Shown here one piece after another: positions 34,287 through 42,825 of a DNA stretch of 64,000 nucleotides; the first letter of the stretch is position 1, and each line of letters starts with the position of its first letter. The notes under the pieces are model-generated. The model saw only the letters and a program-made list of their open reading frames with translations, was not told the origin of the DNA and made no database searches. The stretch comes from JAKFDK01 sp036676195 (GTDB lineage Bacteria > Bacillota > Sulfobacillia > Symbiobacteriales > ZC4RG38). The stretch lies in contig JAKFDK010000140.1 of assembly GCA_036676195.1 (NCBI GenBank), positions 21,342 through 85,341 on the forward strand, in the 5' to 3' direction. Made by a program: the position numbers and the translations under genes.

Positions 34287-35843
34287 GTGGAACCGCTCCT
34301 GCAGGTTTGCGAAGTAACAAAGCAATTCGGCGGCCTGGTCGCAAATTCCGATATCAGCTTTACCGTCAGTCCTGGTCAGATCACGGCCGTCATTGGCCCG
34401 AATGGCGCCGGGAAGACCACTCTCTTTAACCTGATTACCGGTATCTGGTCCCCCACAAAGGGGGAAATTCGTTTCCGCGGCAAGGCCATCCACCAGCTAT
34501 CTCCGGAAGGGGTGGCCAGCCTGGGGATTGGGCGTACCTTTCAAACCCCCCAGACCTTTGGCGGCTTGCCGGTGGTGGAAAACGTGATGGTCGGCTGGGC
34601 ACGCGGCAAGCGACCGGGGTTGTTCGGGAGCCTGTTCTCCCTGCCGTCCACACGGGCATGGGACCGCACAGCCAGAGCCAACGCAACGGCAGCCCTGCAG
34701 GAAGTGGGGCTGACCGCTGTGGCCGAAGCCAGGGCCGGGGCCCTGTCCTTCGGTGAACGGCGGCTGATGGAGGTGGCCAGGGCACTGACCCTGCAGCCCG
34801 ATTTGCTGCTGCTGGATGAACCGGCAGCCGGACTCACCCGTGCCGAGGTGCGCCAGTTGGCCGCCATTATGAAGCGGTTGCGGAACAAAGGCGTCGCCAT
34901 CATCTTTATTGAGCACGATGTGTCCACCGTGATGGAAGTGGCCGATCAGATCGTGGTCTTGAACTTTGGCAAGAAGATTGCCGGCGGCACACCGGAGGAG
35001 ATTCGCCGCAATTCCCAGGTTCGGGACGCGTATCTGGGCAGCGGTGAATTCTCGATGCGCCCGCCGGCCGAAGCCGGCCAGACGCTCGGTCCAACCTTGC
35101 TCCAGGTGCAGGACCTGGCCACCGACCGCGGTAGTGTGCGGGCACTGAGCGGCGTGAACATGGAGGTCAGGGAAGGCGAGCTGGTGGCCGTACTTGGCGC
35201 CAACGGGGCCGGCAAGACGACGCTGCTCGGCACACTGGCGGGACTTTACCCGCCGGTGGGCGGGCGTGTCGTGTACGGCGGTCAGGACATTACGGCTCTG
35301 AAAGCGGAGCATGCCGTCTTCCGGGGGTTATCCCTGGTCCCGGAGCAGCGCCAGGTGTTCACCAACCTGACCGTAACCGATAACCTGCGGCTGGGCGCTT
35401 ACAATACCCTGGGGTTTGCGGGTCGACGCAACCGTCACCAGGTACAGGAGCAGTTGGATTGGGTCCTGGAACTGTTGCCCCGCCTGCGGGAACGGCGCAA
35501 TCAGTTAGCCGGCAGCCTGAGCGGCGGCGAACAGCAAATGCTGGCCATTGCCCGCAGCCTGATGTCCCGGCCGCGGTTACTGCTGCTGGACGAGCCGTCC
35601 ACCGGTCTGGCGCCCCGCCTGGTGGAGGAGATCTTCCTGGTCTTGCACCAACTGCGGACCCGGGGCACCACCACGGTGTTGGTCGAGCAGAACGCCAGGG
35701 CGGCCCTGGCCGTGGCTGACCGGGCCTATGTGCTGGAACGCGGGACGATCCGGGCCCAGGGAACGCCGGCCGAACTGACCCGGAATGCGGACCTGGACGC
35801 GGCCTACCTGGGGCAGGCCAAACGTGCTCCGGTCGCCGGGTAG
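34287..35843 (+). CDS. LivG-LivF fused ABC transporter ATPase
   Basis: One 518-residue polypeptide holds both ATPases of the Liv importer. Domain 1 (about 1-255) is LivG-like: P-loop GPNGAGKTT, signature ALSFGERR, Walker B LLLLDEPAAGL. Domain 2 (about 270-515) is LivF-like: P-loop GANGAGKTT, signature SLSGGEQQ, Walker B LLLLDEPSTGL. The linker contains MRPPAEAGQ. No stop, frameshift or internal ribosome site separates them, so this is a true fusion. Liv ATPases are usually two genes. GTG start after AGGAGGTG. Confidence 0.9.
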   Translation: MEPLLQVCEVTKQFGGLVANSDISFTVSPGQITAVIGPNGAGKTTLFNLITGIWSPTKGEIRFRGKAIHQLSPEGVASLGIGRTFQTPQTFGGLPVVENVMVGWARGKRPGLFGSLFSLPSTRAWDRTARANATAALQEVGLTAVAEARAGALSFGERRLMEVARALTLQPDLLLLDEPAAGLTRAEVRQLAAIMKRLRNKGVAIIFIEHDVSTVMEVADQIVVLNFGKKIAGGTPEEIRRNSQVRDAYLGSGEFSMRPPAEAGQTLGPTLLQVQDLATDRGSVRALSGVNMEVREGELVAVLGANGAGKTTLLGTLAGLYPPVGGRVVYGGQDITALKAEHAVFRGLSLVPEQRQVFTNLTVTDNLRLGAYNTLGFAGRRNRHQVQEQLDWVLELLPRLRERRNQLAGSLSGGEQQMLAIARSLMSRPRLLLLDEPSTGLAPRLVEEIFLVLHQLRTRGTTTVLVEQNARAALAVADRAYVLERGTIRAQGTPAELTRNADLDAAYLGQAKRAPVAG

Positions 35844-35885
35844 GCCCGTACCGCCGGCCGGTCCTGAAACAAGGAGGCGGCAAGA

Positions 35886-36689
35886 ATTTCCGATTTGCAG
35901 GTTGAAGGCAGACGGCTGCACTGGCGGCAGTGGGGAGACCCGCAGGCTCCGCCGGTCCTGCTCCTGCACGCCAGCGGCTGCCACAGTGGCTGGTGGGAGT
36001 GGTCGGCCCCGGGTCTGGCACCCGAGTTTTGGGTGATCGCCCCCGATTTGCGGGGCCACGGCGACAGCAGCCCGGCCGGTGATTACGGCTGGGGCGCCTA
36101 TGTCAGCGATCTGGTAGCGCTGGCGCGGGGCCTGGGCATCACCCGGGCGGCCGTTGTCGGCCACAGCATGGGTGGCTACGTTGGGCTCAGGCTGGCGGCG
36201 GACCACCCGGACCTGGTGGCGGCGCTGGTGGTGGCCGACATGAAAACAGAGGCCACGCCGACCGAACTCGCCGCCCTGGCCGAGACGGCGGTGCGGCCGT
36301 CCCGGGTCTACCCCACCCTGGAAGAGGCGGTGCAGCGTTACCGGTTGCAGCCGGCCGAGCACCGGGTACCCGACGACCGGCTGCAGCAGATTGCCACCGA
36401 GAACATGTGCCGGCAGGCCGACGGCTGGGTCCAGAAGTTCGACCGCCGGCACCTGGCCTACGCGCCCCTGGAGGCCGATGCACTGGTGGCCCGGCTCCGC
36501 TGTTCCGGCCTGATGGTGCGCGGCGAGCACAGCTCCATCATGTCCCGCGATCGGGCCGAGGCGCTGGCCCGGGCCGCCGGAGCGTTGTTTGCCGAGTTGC
36601 CTGGCACGTACCACCATCTGATGTTGGAGGACCCGGCCGCCTTCAACGCCCAGGTGCTGCCGTTCCTGCGTCGGCATTGGGTGGCGTAA
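35886..36689 (+). CDS. Alpha/beta-hydrolase-fold protein
   Basis: A hydrolase of about 267 residues with oxyanion region LLLHASGCHSGWW, nucleophile elbow GHSMGGY, and a His near the C-terminus in TYHHLMLE. The acid residue is probably in the RGEHS region. The start is unusual: ATT 35886 (MSDLQVEGRRLHW) has AAGGAGG eight bases upstream, whereas TTG 35895 is too far from it. It closes the Liv/molybdoenzyme cluster and could be a thioesterase or ester hydrolase of the same pathway; function not proven. Confidence 0.8.
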   Translation: MSDLQVEGRRLHWRQWGDPQAPPVLLLHASGCHSGWWEWSAPGLAPEFWVIAPDLRGHGDSSPAGDYGWGAYVSDLVALARGLGITRAAVVGHSMGGYVGLRLAADHPDLVAALVVADMKTEATPTELAALAETAVRPSRVYPTLEEAVQRYRLQPAEHRVPDDRLQQIATENMCRQADGWVQKFDRRHLAYAPLEADALVARLRCSGLMVRGEHSSIMSRDRAEALARAAGALFAELPGTYHHLMLEDPAAFNAQVLPFLRRHWVA

Positions 36690-36793
36690 GGCTGAGCTGG
36701 CCTGGGACCATGGTCCTAACCGAAAAAGAGACCAGCGGACCTCGAAAATTTGCCCCCCTCTCTGATAGGCTGGTAGGTACGGGGGGTGGTCGT

Positions 36794-36991
36794 TTGCAGC
36801 GGACAAAGCTCAACCGGGGGTTTGCCCTTTGCTTCGGCGCCTCGCTGGGCACGGCGGCGGCCGTGCTACTGGCCTACCCTAGCTGGGGAGACTGGCCGCC
36901 CTGGCTGCTGGCGTTGCTTCGGTCCTCGCTGACTGGAATAACCCTCACCGCCATCGGCTGGCTATGGACTGCACCGGGAAAAATCCGCTGA
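36794..36991 (+). CDS. Small two-helix membrane protein, uncharacterised
   Basis: A 65-residue protein with two predicted helices, GFALCFGASLGTAAAVLLAY and LLRSSLTGITLTAIGWLW, separated by a Pro/Trp-rich turn. TTG 36794 has a GGGGGGTGG ribosome site. An in-frame ATG at 36710 would add 28 residues and lies in a 12-base palindrome GGACCATGGTCC (36705-36716). I recognise no family. It lies between the hydrolase gene and the efflux operon. Confidence 0.45.
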   Translation: MQRTKLNRGFALCFGASLGTAAAVLLAYPSWGDWPPWLLALLRSSLTGITLTAIGWLWTAPGKIR

Positions 36992-37065
36992 ACAGCGCCT
37001 GTTCTCTCCTGACCGGAGAGGGCAGGCGTTTCTTGCGCCTGGGACTTTCCCACCGCACGACGCTG

Positions 37066-37090
37066 TGCTACATTGTGAGTGAGTACTCAC
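37066..37090 (+). promoter_or_regulatory. Extended -10 promoter with TetR-type operator
   Basis: An extended -10 element TGCTACATT (37065-37073) is followed immediately by the 12-base perfect palindrome GTGAGTACTCAC (37079-37090), itself part of GTGAGTGAGTACTCAC. The position over the start of transcription, 30 bases before the TolC-like gene, suits repression by the TetR-family protein encoded in the same operon. Confidence 0.5.
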
Positions 37091-37119
37091 ATACATCCAT
37101 CGGCAAAGGAGGTCCCCCT

Positions 37120-38340
37120 GTGATCCACCTGCGCCGCCTTCTGCAGCCCACCACGGCGCTGGCCGTCGTGGCAGCGGTGTTCATCCCGGCCGCCGCGGCC
37201 GGGGCGCCCCCGGCGGCGGCATCGCTCCCGCCGTCCTCGCCGCCTCCGCCGTCTGTCGCCGCGCCGAACAGTCCACCTACCCTCAGCCTGCAGGACGCCC
37301 TGGACCAGGCAGAAAACCAGAGCCTTCAGCTCAAGCTGGCTGCCCTGCGGGTGCCCAGGGCCCAACTTGCACTGGACCGCGCCCGCTCTGTTGCCGCCAC
37401 CGGGGGCCAGGGGCTGGCCCGCGCCCTGGAACAACGTCACGGGATACCCCTGCCGGCCGATACCGAAGGGGCCGTAGCCCTGCGCCGAAGTGCCGAGCTG
37501 GGGGTGGAGCAGGCCGCCCTGAGTGTGGAGGTGGCCCGGCAAGGCACCCGCCTGGCCGTGGTCCGCGCCTATGTGGAATGGCAGAAGGCCACCGCCCTGG
37601 CCGACGCCCAACAGGCAGCTCTCATCCGGGCCCGGGCGCAGGCGGACAGTGCCCGGGCGGCCCTGCAGGCCGGGTCAGCCGCCCGCTATGACGTGATCCA
37701 GGCCACCGCCCAGGTTTCCGCCCAGGAGGCTGCCCTGGTCGCGGCGGAAGCTGGGCGGGAAGTGGCCCGGCTGACCCTGGAGCGCACTATCGGTGCTGCG
37801 GTGCCACCCGGGCTGCGGCCGGCCGGGGAACTGCCCGGCGGCGACGCCGCGGATCTGCCGGGCGCACAGGCCGGGGCAGAATCAGAAGCGGATGCGGAGG
37901 AGCAGGTGGCCAGGGCCCTGAACCGGCGGGCCGATGCGACCATTGCCCGCCTGAACGCCACCGCCAGGGGAGCGGACCTTGACCTCCTGTCCCGTTCCCT
38001 GCCCGAAGGCGATCCGCTCCTGGCAACAGCCCGGCTGTCCGTGCAGGAAGCGGCCCTGCAACTGGAATCAACCCTGGCGGACATCCGACTGCAGGTCAGG
38101 CAGGCCCGGCTGGGGGTCAGCAGCGCCCGGGAGCGCCTGCGGGCCCTGCAGGCGGCCGCAGCTCAGGCACGGGAGGCTCTGAACCTGGCACAACTGCGGT
38201 TTGATGCCGGTGCAGCCACCACCGTGGAACTGCTGGGGACCCAGGCCGCTCTCAGCCAGGCCGAAGCCAGCCGTATCCAGGCGGCGGCTGATCTGGCGGC
38301 CGCCCGGGCCATGCTACAGCAGGCAGGCGGCGAGTTGTAA
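37120..38340 (+). CDS. TolC-family efflux protein
   Basis: A 406-residue exported protein: signal peptide (to about residue 27), Pro-rich segment, then two similar long alpha-helical coiled regions rich in Ala/Gln/Arg, as in outer-membrane efflux proteins. The LSLQDALDQAENQSLQL start of repeat 1 and FDAGAATTVELLGTQAALSQAE near the end are diagnostic. GTG 37120 follows AAAGGAGGT. TolC proteins form trans-outer-membrane ducts in diderms; in monoderm Bacillota the family's role is unclear. It heads an operon with HlyD-like and ABC genes. Confidence 0.82.
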   Translation: MIHLRRLLQPTTALAVVAAVFIPAAAAGAPPAAASLPPSSPPPPSVAAPNSPPTLSLQDALDQAENQSLQLKLAALRVPRAQLALDRARSVAATGGQGLARALEQRHGIPLPADTEGAVALRRSAELGVEQAALSVEVARQGTRLAVVRAYVEWQKATALADAQQAALIRARAQADSARAALQAGSAARYDVIQATAQVSAQEAALVAAEAGREVARLTLERTIGAAVPPGLRPAGELPGGDAADLPGAQAGAESEADAEEQVARALNRRADATIARLNATARGADLDLLSRSLPEGDPLLATARLSVQEAALQLESTLADIRLQVRQARLGVSSARERLRALQAAAAQAREALNLAQLRFDAGAATTVELLGTQAALSQAEASRIQAAADLAAARAMLQQAGGEL

Positions 38341-38359
38341 ACCAGGGGAGGCAGATCAC

Positions 38360-38983
38360 ATGGGTCGAGCCAAAACAACCCGTGAACGGATTGTGACTGC
38401 GGCTCGGCAACTGTTTGCCGAAAAAGGATTCGACGGGGCCACCACGGCGGAAATCGCCCGGCAGGCCGGTTTTGCCGAGGGTACTATCTATCGGCACTTT
38501 GAAGACAAGAAAGAGTTGTTTATCGCCTGCCTGGAACCGGCGGTGGGGGAGGGGTTTGATCGGTGGCTGACCCAGATTCAGCAAGCCGCAGATCTCAGAA
38601 CAATTATCCGGGCCATGGTGCAGATCCGCCTGCAAACGATCGCCGAAAACCTCGATAGTTTCAATATCCTGATCACCGAGGCGCCTTACCATCCGGAACT
38701 GACGGAACTGTTTATGAGCCGGGTACTGCTGACCCGGATCGAGCACTTACGGCCCGCCCTGCAGAAAATGGCCCAGACCGGCGAACTCCGGCGGCAGCCC
38801 AATTTTGCCATTCTGGGTCTGGGCCTGACCATGGCCATCTGGGTCGTCCTGAACTTCCGGGATCAGGCCAAGGCCATGCAAGCCCACCTGCCGTTCCCGG
38901 TGACCACGGAAAACCTGTTGGACGACCTGACTGACTTTATACTGTACGGCATTGCCGGACAGTCTCCGGGGGGCGAAACGTAA
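38360..38983 (+). CDS. TetR/AcrR-family transcriptional regulator
   Basis: The protein of 207 residues has an N-terminal helix-turn-helix (TTAEIARQAGFAEGTIYRHF, residues about 25-45) and a ligand-binding helical C-terminal domain. It lies inside the efflux operon, so it probably represses its own transcript through the palindrome at 37079. The arrangement TetR + HlyD + ABC parallels E. coli ybiH-ybhGFSR. Confidence 0.9.
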   Translation: MGRAKTTRERIVTAARQLFAEKGFDGATTAEIARQAGFAEGTIYRHFEDKKELFIACLEPAVGEGFDRWLTQIQQAADLRTIIRAMVQIRLQTIAENLDSFNILITEAPYHPELTELFMSRVLLTRIEHLRPALQKMAQTGELRRQPNFAILGLGLTMAIWVVLNFRDQAKAMQAHLPFPVTTENLLDDLTDFILYGIAGQSPGGET

Positions 38984-39967
38984 ATGCGCAGAATGCGATT
39001 GGCCGCCGTCCTGTTCCTGGCGGCCGTGCTGACTGGGTGCGGCGGCACCAGCGATGCACCGGTCACCACTTCCGGGACCATTTCCGCCACTGAAGTGTCG
39101 GTGGCGGCAGAAGTGCCCGGTAAAGTAACGGCGGTGCTGGTGGAAGAGGGCCAGCGGGTCAAGGCGGGCGACCCGGTGGCCCGGCTGGACGTGGCCGCGC
39201 TGGCCTTGCAGTTAAAACAGGCCCAGGCCGCCCTCCAGGGGGCCGAGGCCCGCCTGGCCGAAGCCAAAGCCGGAGCACGTCCGGAACAGGTCCGCCAGGC
39301 CGAGGAACTGGCACGCCAGGCCGCCGCCGGGCTGGCCGGGGCCCAGAAAAATTATGACACCGTCAAGCAACTGTACGACCAGGGGGCCGCCACCCGGGTG
39401 CAGATGGACGCCGCCACCACGCAGTTGGACACGGCTACGGCCCAGGCCCGGGCCGCCCGCGCCCAGGCCGACCTGGTGCAGCAGGGGGCCACCCCGGAGC
39501 AAATCAAGCAACTGGAGGCCGCCGTGGCCCAGGCCCAGGCAGCGGCCGGGCTGGCCCAGTTGAACCTGGACCGGGCCACACTGCTGGCGCCGGCCGCCGG
39601 GGTGGTCATGCGGCGGCTGGCCGAACCGGGCACACTGGTTTCCCCCGGTGCAGCCGTGGCGACCCTGGCCAACCTCGACGACCTGTGGCTGCGGGTCTAC
39701 GTGCCGGAAAACCAGCTCAACATGGTCAAACTGGGCATGAACGTCAGCGTCAGTGTTGACGCCTACCCGGACCGCACCTTCAAGGCCGGGGTTGTGCAAA
39801 TCTCCGACCGGGCCGAATTTACACCCCGCAACGTCCAGACCAAACAGGAACGGGCAGCCACCGTCTATGCCGTCAAGCTCCAGTTCCGCGAGGGGCTGGG
39901 CGGCGAACTCAAGCCCGGCATGCCGGCCGACGTCACCTTTGCGCTCCCCGAAAGCAGCGGGAGGTGA
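38984..39967 (+). CDS. HlyD/YbhG-family periplasmic adaptor lipoprotein
   Basis: The protein of 327 residues has a lipoprotein signal (AVLTGC), a split biotinyl-lipoyl-like domain (EVPGKVTAVLVEEGQRVKAG and LLAPAAGVVMRRLAEPG) around a long Ala/Gln-rich coiled coil (about 70-195), and a beta-barrel region to the C-terminus. It links the inner-membrane ABC pump to the TolC-like protein. Its start directly follows the TetR stop. Confidence 0.87.
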   Translation: MRRMRLAAVLFLAAVLTGCGGTSDAPVTTSGTISATEVSVAAEVPGKVTAVLVEEGQRVKAGDPVARLDVAALALQLKQAQAALQGAEARLAEAKAGARPEQVRQAEELARQAAAGLAGAQKNYDTVKQLYDQGAATRVQMDAATTQLDTATAQARAARAQADLVQQGATPEQIKQLEAAVAQAQAAAGLAQLNLDRATLLAPAAGVVMRRLAEPGTLVSPGAAVATLANLDDLWLRVYVPENQLNMVKLGMNVSVSVDAYPDRTFKAGVVQISDRAEFTPRNVQTKQERAATVYAVKLQFREGLGGELKPGMPADVTFALPESSGR

Positions 39968-40947
39968 CCGCCGTGGAGCCGGCCATTTTGGTTGACGGAC
40001 TGCAGAAGCGTTACGGGACGGTCACGGCGGTCAGCGGCCTCAGCCTGCAGGTGCCCCCTGGCGCCATTTACGGGCTGGTGGGACCAGACGGGGCCGGCAA
40101 GACCAGTACCATCCGCTGCCTGACCGGAAGCATCAGCTTTCAGGGCGGTCAGGTTCGGATTTGTGGGTACGACCTGCAGCGTGAACCGGAACAGATCCGC
40201 AATCGGATCGGCTACATGCCCCAACGCTTCGCCCTGTACCAGGACCTGACCCTGGACGAAAACCTGAACTTTTTTGCCGACCTATATCAGGTATCCCGCC
40301 AGGAACGGGCCGAACGTGTGCCCGGACTGATGGCTTTTACCCGCCTGACCGGGCATAACCAGAAGCTGGCCGGTCAACTCTCCGGCGGCATGAAGCAGAA
40401 ACTGGCCCTGTGCACGGTGCTGGTGCACCGGCCCCGGGTGTTGTTGCTGGATGAGCCCAGCACCGGCGTCGATCCGGTCAGCCGGCGGGAATTCTGGCAA
40501 ATCCTCCTGGAACTCAAGCAGGAGGGCGTGGCCATCCTCGTATCCACCCCCTACATGGACGAAGCAGAAAAGTGCGACCGCATCGGCATGATGGCCCGTG
40601 GCAACCTGCTGATTGAAGGGACCCCGGCGGAACTGAAACAGACCTTCCCCTACCGGGTGCTGGCGGTGGCGGCAGAGCCCCTGTTCGCGGCTCGGCAGGC
40701 CCTGGGGAAGCTGCCGGGCGTACGTACCGCCGTGATGCACGGGGATACCGTCCACATCGTGGTCGAGGACGCTGCCGGCGCCCACCGGCAGGTGGCGGAC
40801 ACCCTGGCGGCGGCGGGACTGCGGCTGCACGGCATCACCGAAGTTTCTGTCGGTCTGGAAGATGTCTTTGTTCACGAACTGTTCGCCCGCGGCCTGGTCA
40901 CACCGGGGACGATCCAGCAGGGAGGTGCAGCCGGTGCCGGCCATTGA
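39964..40947 (+). CDS. ABC transporter ATPase (YbhF N-terminal half-like)
   Basis: ATPase of 327 residues: Walker A GPDGAGKTS, signature QLSGGMKQK, Walker B VLLLDEPSTGVDP, followed by a C-terminal extension of about 100 residues as in the ABC-2 type drug/Na-export family. It forms one half of a heterodimeric motor with the next gene; E. coli YbhF has both halves fused. GTG start overlaps the HlyD stop. Confidence 0.9.
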   Translation: MTAVEPAILVDGLQKRYGTVTAVSGLSLQVPPGAIYGLVGPDGAGKTSTIRCLTGSISFQGGQVRICGYDLQREPEQIRNRIGYMPQRFALYQDLTLDENLNFFADLYQVSRQERAERVPGLMAFTRLTGHNQKLAGQLSGGMKQKLALCTVLVHRPRVLLLDEPSTGVDPVSRREFWQILLELKQEGVAILVSTPYMDEAEKCDRIGMMARGNLLIEGTPAELKQTFPYRVLAVAAEPLFAARQALGKLPGVRTAVMHGDTVHIVVEDAAGAHRQVADTLAAAGLRLHGITEVSVGLEDVFVHELFARGLVTPGTIQQGGAAGAGH

Positions 40948-41668
40948 GGTCACAGGGCTACGCAAGCAGTTTGGCAGCTTCGTCGCCGTGGACGGGATCG
41001 ACTTCAAAGTCGAAGAGGGGGAGATCTTCGGCTTCATTGGCCCGAACGGTTCCGGCAAATCCACGACCATTCGCATGCTATTGGGCTTATTAACCCCATC
41101 CGCCGGGCATGGAACTGTCCTTGGTTTCGATATCGCCCGCGACTCGGAGGACATTCGCCAGCGCATCGGCTACATGGCCCAGAAGTTCAGCCTGTACAGC
41201 GAACTGACGGCCGGCGAAAATATCAGCTTTTACGCCGGCATCTACAGCCTGCAGGGGGCTCTGGCCCGCCGGCGCATTGAAGAAGCCCTGGCCATGGTGA
41301 ACCTGCAGGGCGTCAACGATATCCCGGCGGCCGCCCTTTCCACCGGCTGGCGCCAGCGCCTGGGGCTGGCCTGTGCCCTGGTACACCGGCCGCGGCTACT
41401 CTTTTTGGATGAACCCACCGGCGGCGTCGACCCGGTTGCCCGGCGCGAATTCTGGGACCTGCTGTATGAGTTGGCCAGCACCGGTGTCACGATCTTCGTC
41501 ACCACCCATTACATGGACGAAGCGGACCACTGCCATCACCTGGGGCTGATCAACGCTGGCCGCCTCGTGGCGTACGGCACGCCTACGCAGATCAAAGACC
41601 AGGCCGGTGCGCGTGATTTGGAAGCGATCTTTGCCCGCATGGTTGAGACCGGGGGGGTGAGCATGTGA
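40934..41668 (+). CDS. ABC transporter ATPase (YbhF C-terminal half-like)
   Basis: ATPase of 244 residues: Walker A GPNGSGKST, Walker B LLFLDEPTGGVDP, switch His in VTTHYMDEA. The signature is degenerate, ALSTGWRQR instead of LSGGQ, so one of the two composite ATP sites may be impaired, as in many heterodimeric ABC motors. GTG 40934 has GGAGGTG six bases upstream and overlaps the previous gene by 14 bases. Confidence 0.88.
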   Translation: MPAIEVTGLRKQFGSFVAVDGIDFKVEEGEIFGFIGPNGSGKSTTIRMLLGLLTPSAGHGTVLGFDIARDSEDIRQRIGYMAQKFSLYSELTAGENISFYAGIYSLQGALARRRIEEALAMVNLQGVNDIPAAALSTGWRQRLGLACALVHRPRLLFLDEPTGGVDPVARREFWDLLYELASTGVTIFVTTHYMDEADHCHHLGLINAGRLVAYGTPTQIKDQAGARDLEAIFARMVETGGVSM

Positions 41669-42801
41669 GTTTCGTCCGGCTCGTCGCCGTGATGCGCAAG
41701 GAATTCATCCAGGTGCTACGTGACAAGACCACGCTGCGCATGGTGCTGATCATGCCATTGATGATGATGTTCATGTTTGGCTATGTGGTCAGCACAGACG
41801 TGAAATCGGTGCCGACCGCCGTAGCCCTGCAGGACGCCGGCCTGCCAGCCAAGGAACTGTTCGAACGCTTTCAGCAGACCGGGTACTTTGACTTTGTGCG
41901 CTATGTCGGCTCGGCGGAAGAGGTGGGCCAGCTAATCCAGGCCGGTGAGGTCAAGGCCGGCCTGGTCATTCCCTCTGACTACTCCCTGCAGATCGGCCGG
42001 GGGGAGACGGCCCGGGCCCAGGTGCTCATCGACGGATCAGACCCCATCATCAGCCGTACCGCCCTCACCACCGCTGAAATGATCGGCCAGCTCACCGGCA
42101 GCGACATCATGGCCCAGCGGCTGCAAAGGCTGTCCGGCGGCGGCATGAAGGTCGAATCTCCCGTCGAGGTCCGGGCGCGGGTCTGGTATAACCCGAACAT
42201 GGACAGCATCCGGTTCAACCTGCCCGGCCTCGTTGGCACGATTTTACAGAACACCACCATCATCCTGATTGCCGGTGCCATGGTGCGGGAGCGGGAACAG
42301 GGCACCATGGAGCAACTGATCGTCACACCTGTACGCTCCGCCGAGTTGATCGTCGGCAAGATGGCGCCCTATATCATCATCGCCGTGATCGACGTGATCC
42401 TGGTCCTGCTCATTGGTATCTTCTTATTCAAAATGGAGATCGTCGGAAGCATGCTCGTCCTGAGCGTGAATGCGTTTATCTTCCTGCTCAGTTCGCTTGG
42501 GCTGGGCCTGCTGGTCAGCACAGTGGCGCAAAACCAGATTCAGGCCAATCAAATGAGCCAGATGTTCCTGATGCCCAGCCTCCTGCTTTCTGGCTACATG
42601 TTCCCCCGTGAAGCGATGCCGCAGGCGCTGCAGTACGCCAGCCTGGGGATTCCCCTGACTTATTTCCTGCAGGTGCTGCGGGGTGTCATCCTCAAGGGGA
42701 TGGGAATGGACACGATCTGGCGACAGACGATGATGATGAGCCTGTACACGGTCGCCATCCTGTCCCTGGCCGTCTGGCGGCTGCGGAAGAAGCTGGATTA
42801 A
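41665..42801 (+). CDS. ABC-2 type permease (YbhS/YhhJ-like)
   Basis: A 378-residue permease: first helix near residue 25-45, a large extracytoplasmic loop (about 45-170), then five C-terminal helices. The stretch REREQGTMEQLIVTPVRSAE is the ABC-2 permease signature. Only one permease gene is present, so it probably homodimerises (YbhS/YbhR are two genes in E. coli). GTG start overlaps the ATPase stop. Confidence 0.88.
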   Translation: MSFVRLVAVMRKEFIQVLRDKTTLRMVLIMPLMMMFMFGYVVSTDVKSVPTAVALQDAGLPAKELFERFQQTGYFDFVRYVGSAEEVGQLIQAGEVKAGLVIPSDYSLQIGRGETARAQVLIDGSDPIISRTALTTAEMIGQLTGSDIMAQRLQRLSGGGMKVESPVEVRARVWYNPNMDSIRFNLPGLVGTILQNTTIILIAGAMVREREQGTMEQLIVTPVRSAELIVGKMAPYIIIAVIDVILVLLIGIFLFKMEIVGSMLVLSVNAFIFLLSSLGLGLLVSTVAQNQIQANQMSQMFLMPSLLLSGYMFPREAMPQALQYASLGIPLTYFLQVLRGVILKGMGMDTIWRQTMMMSLYTVAILSLAVWRLRKKLD

Positions 42802-42825
42802 CCATTCGGAAAGAGGTGCTGAACC

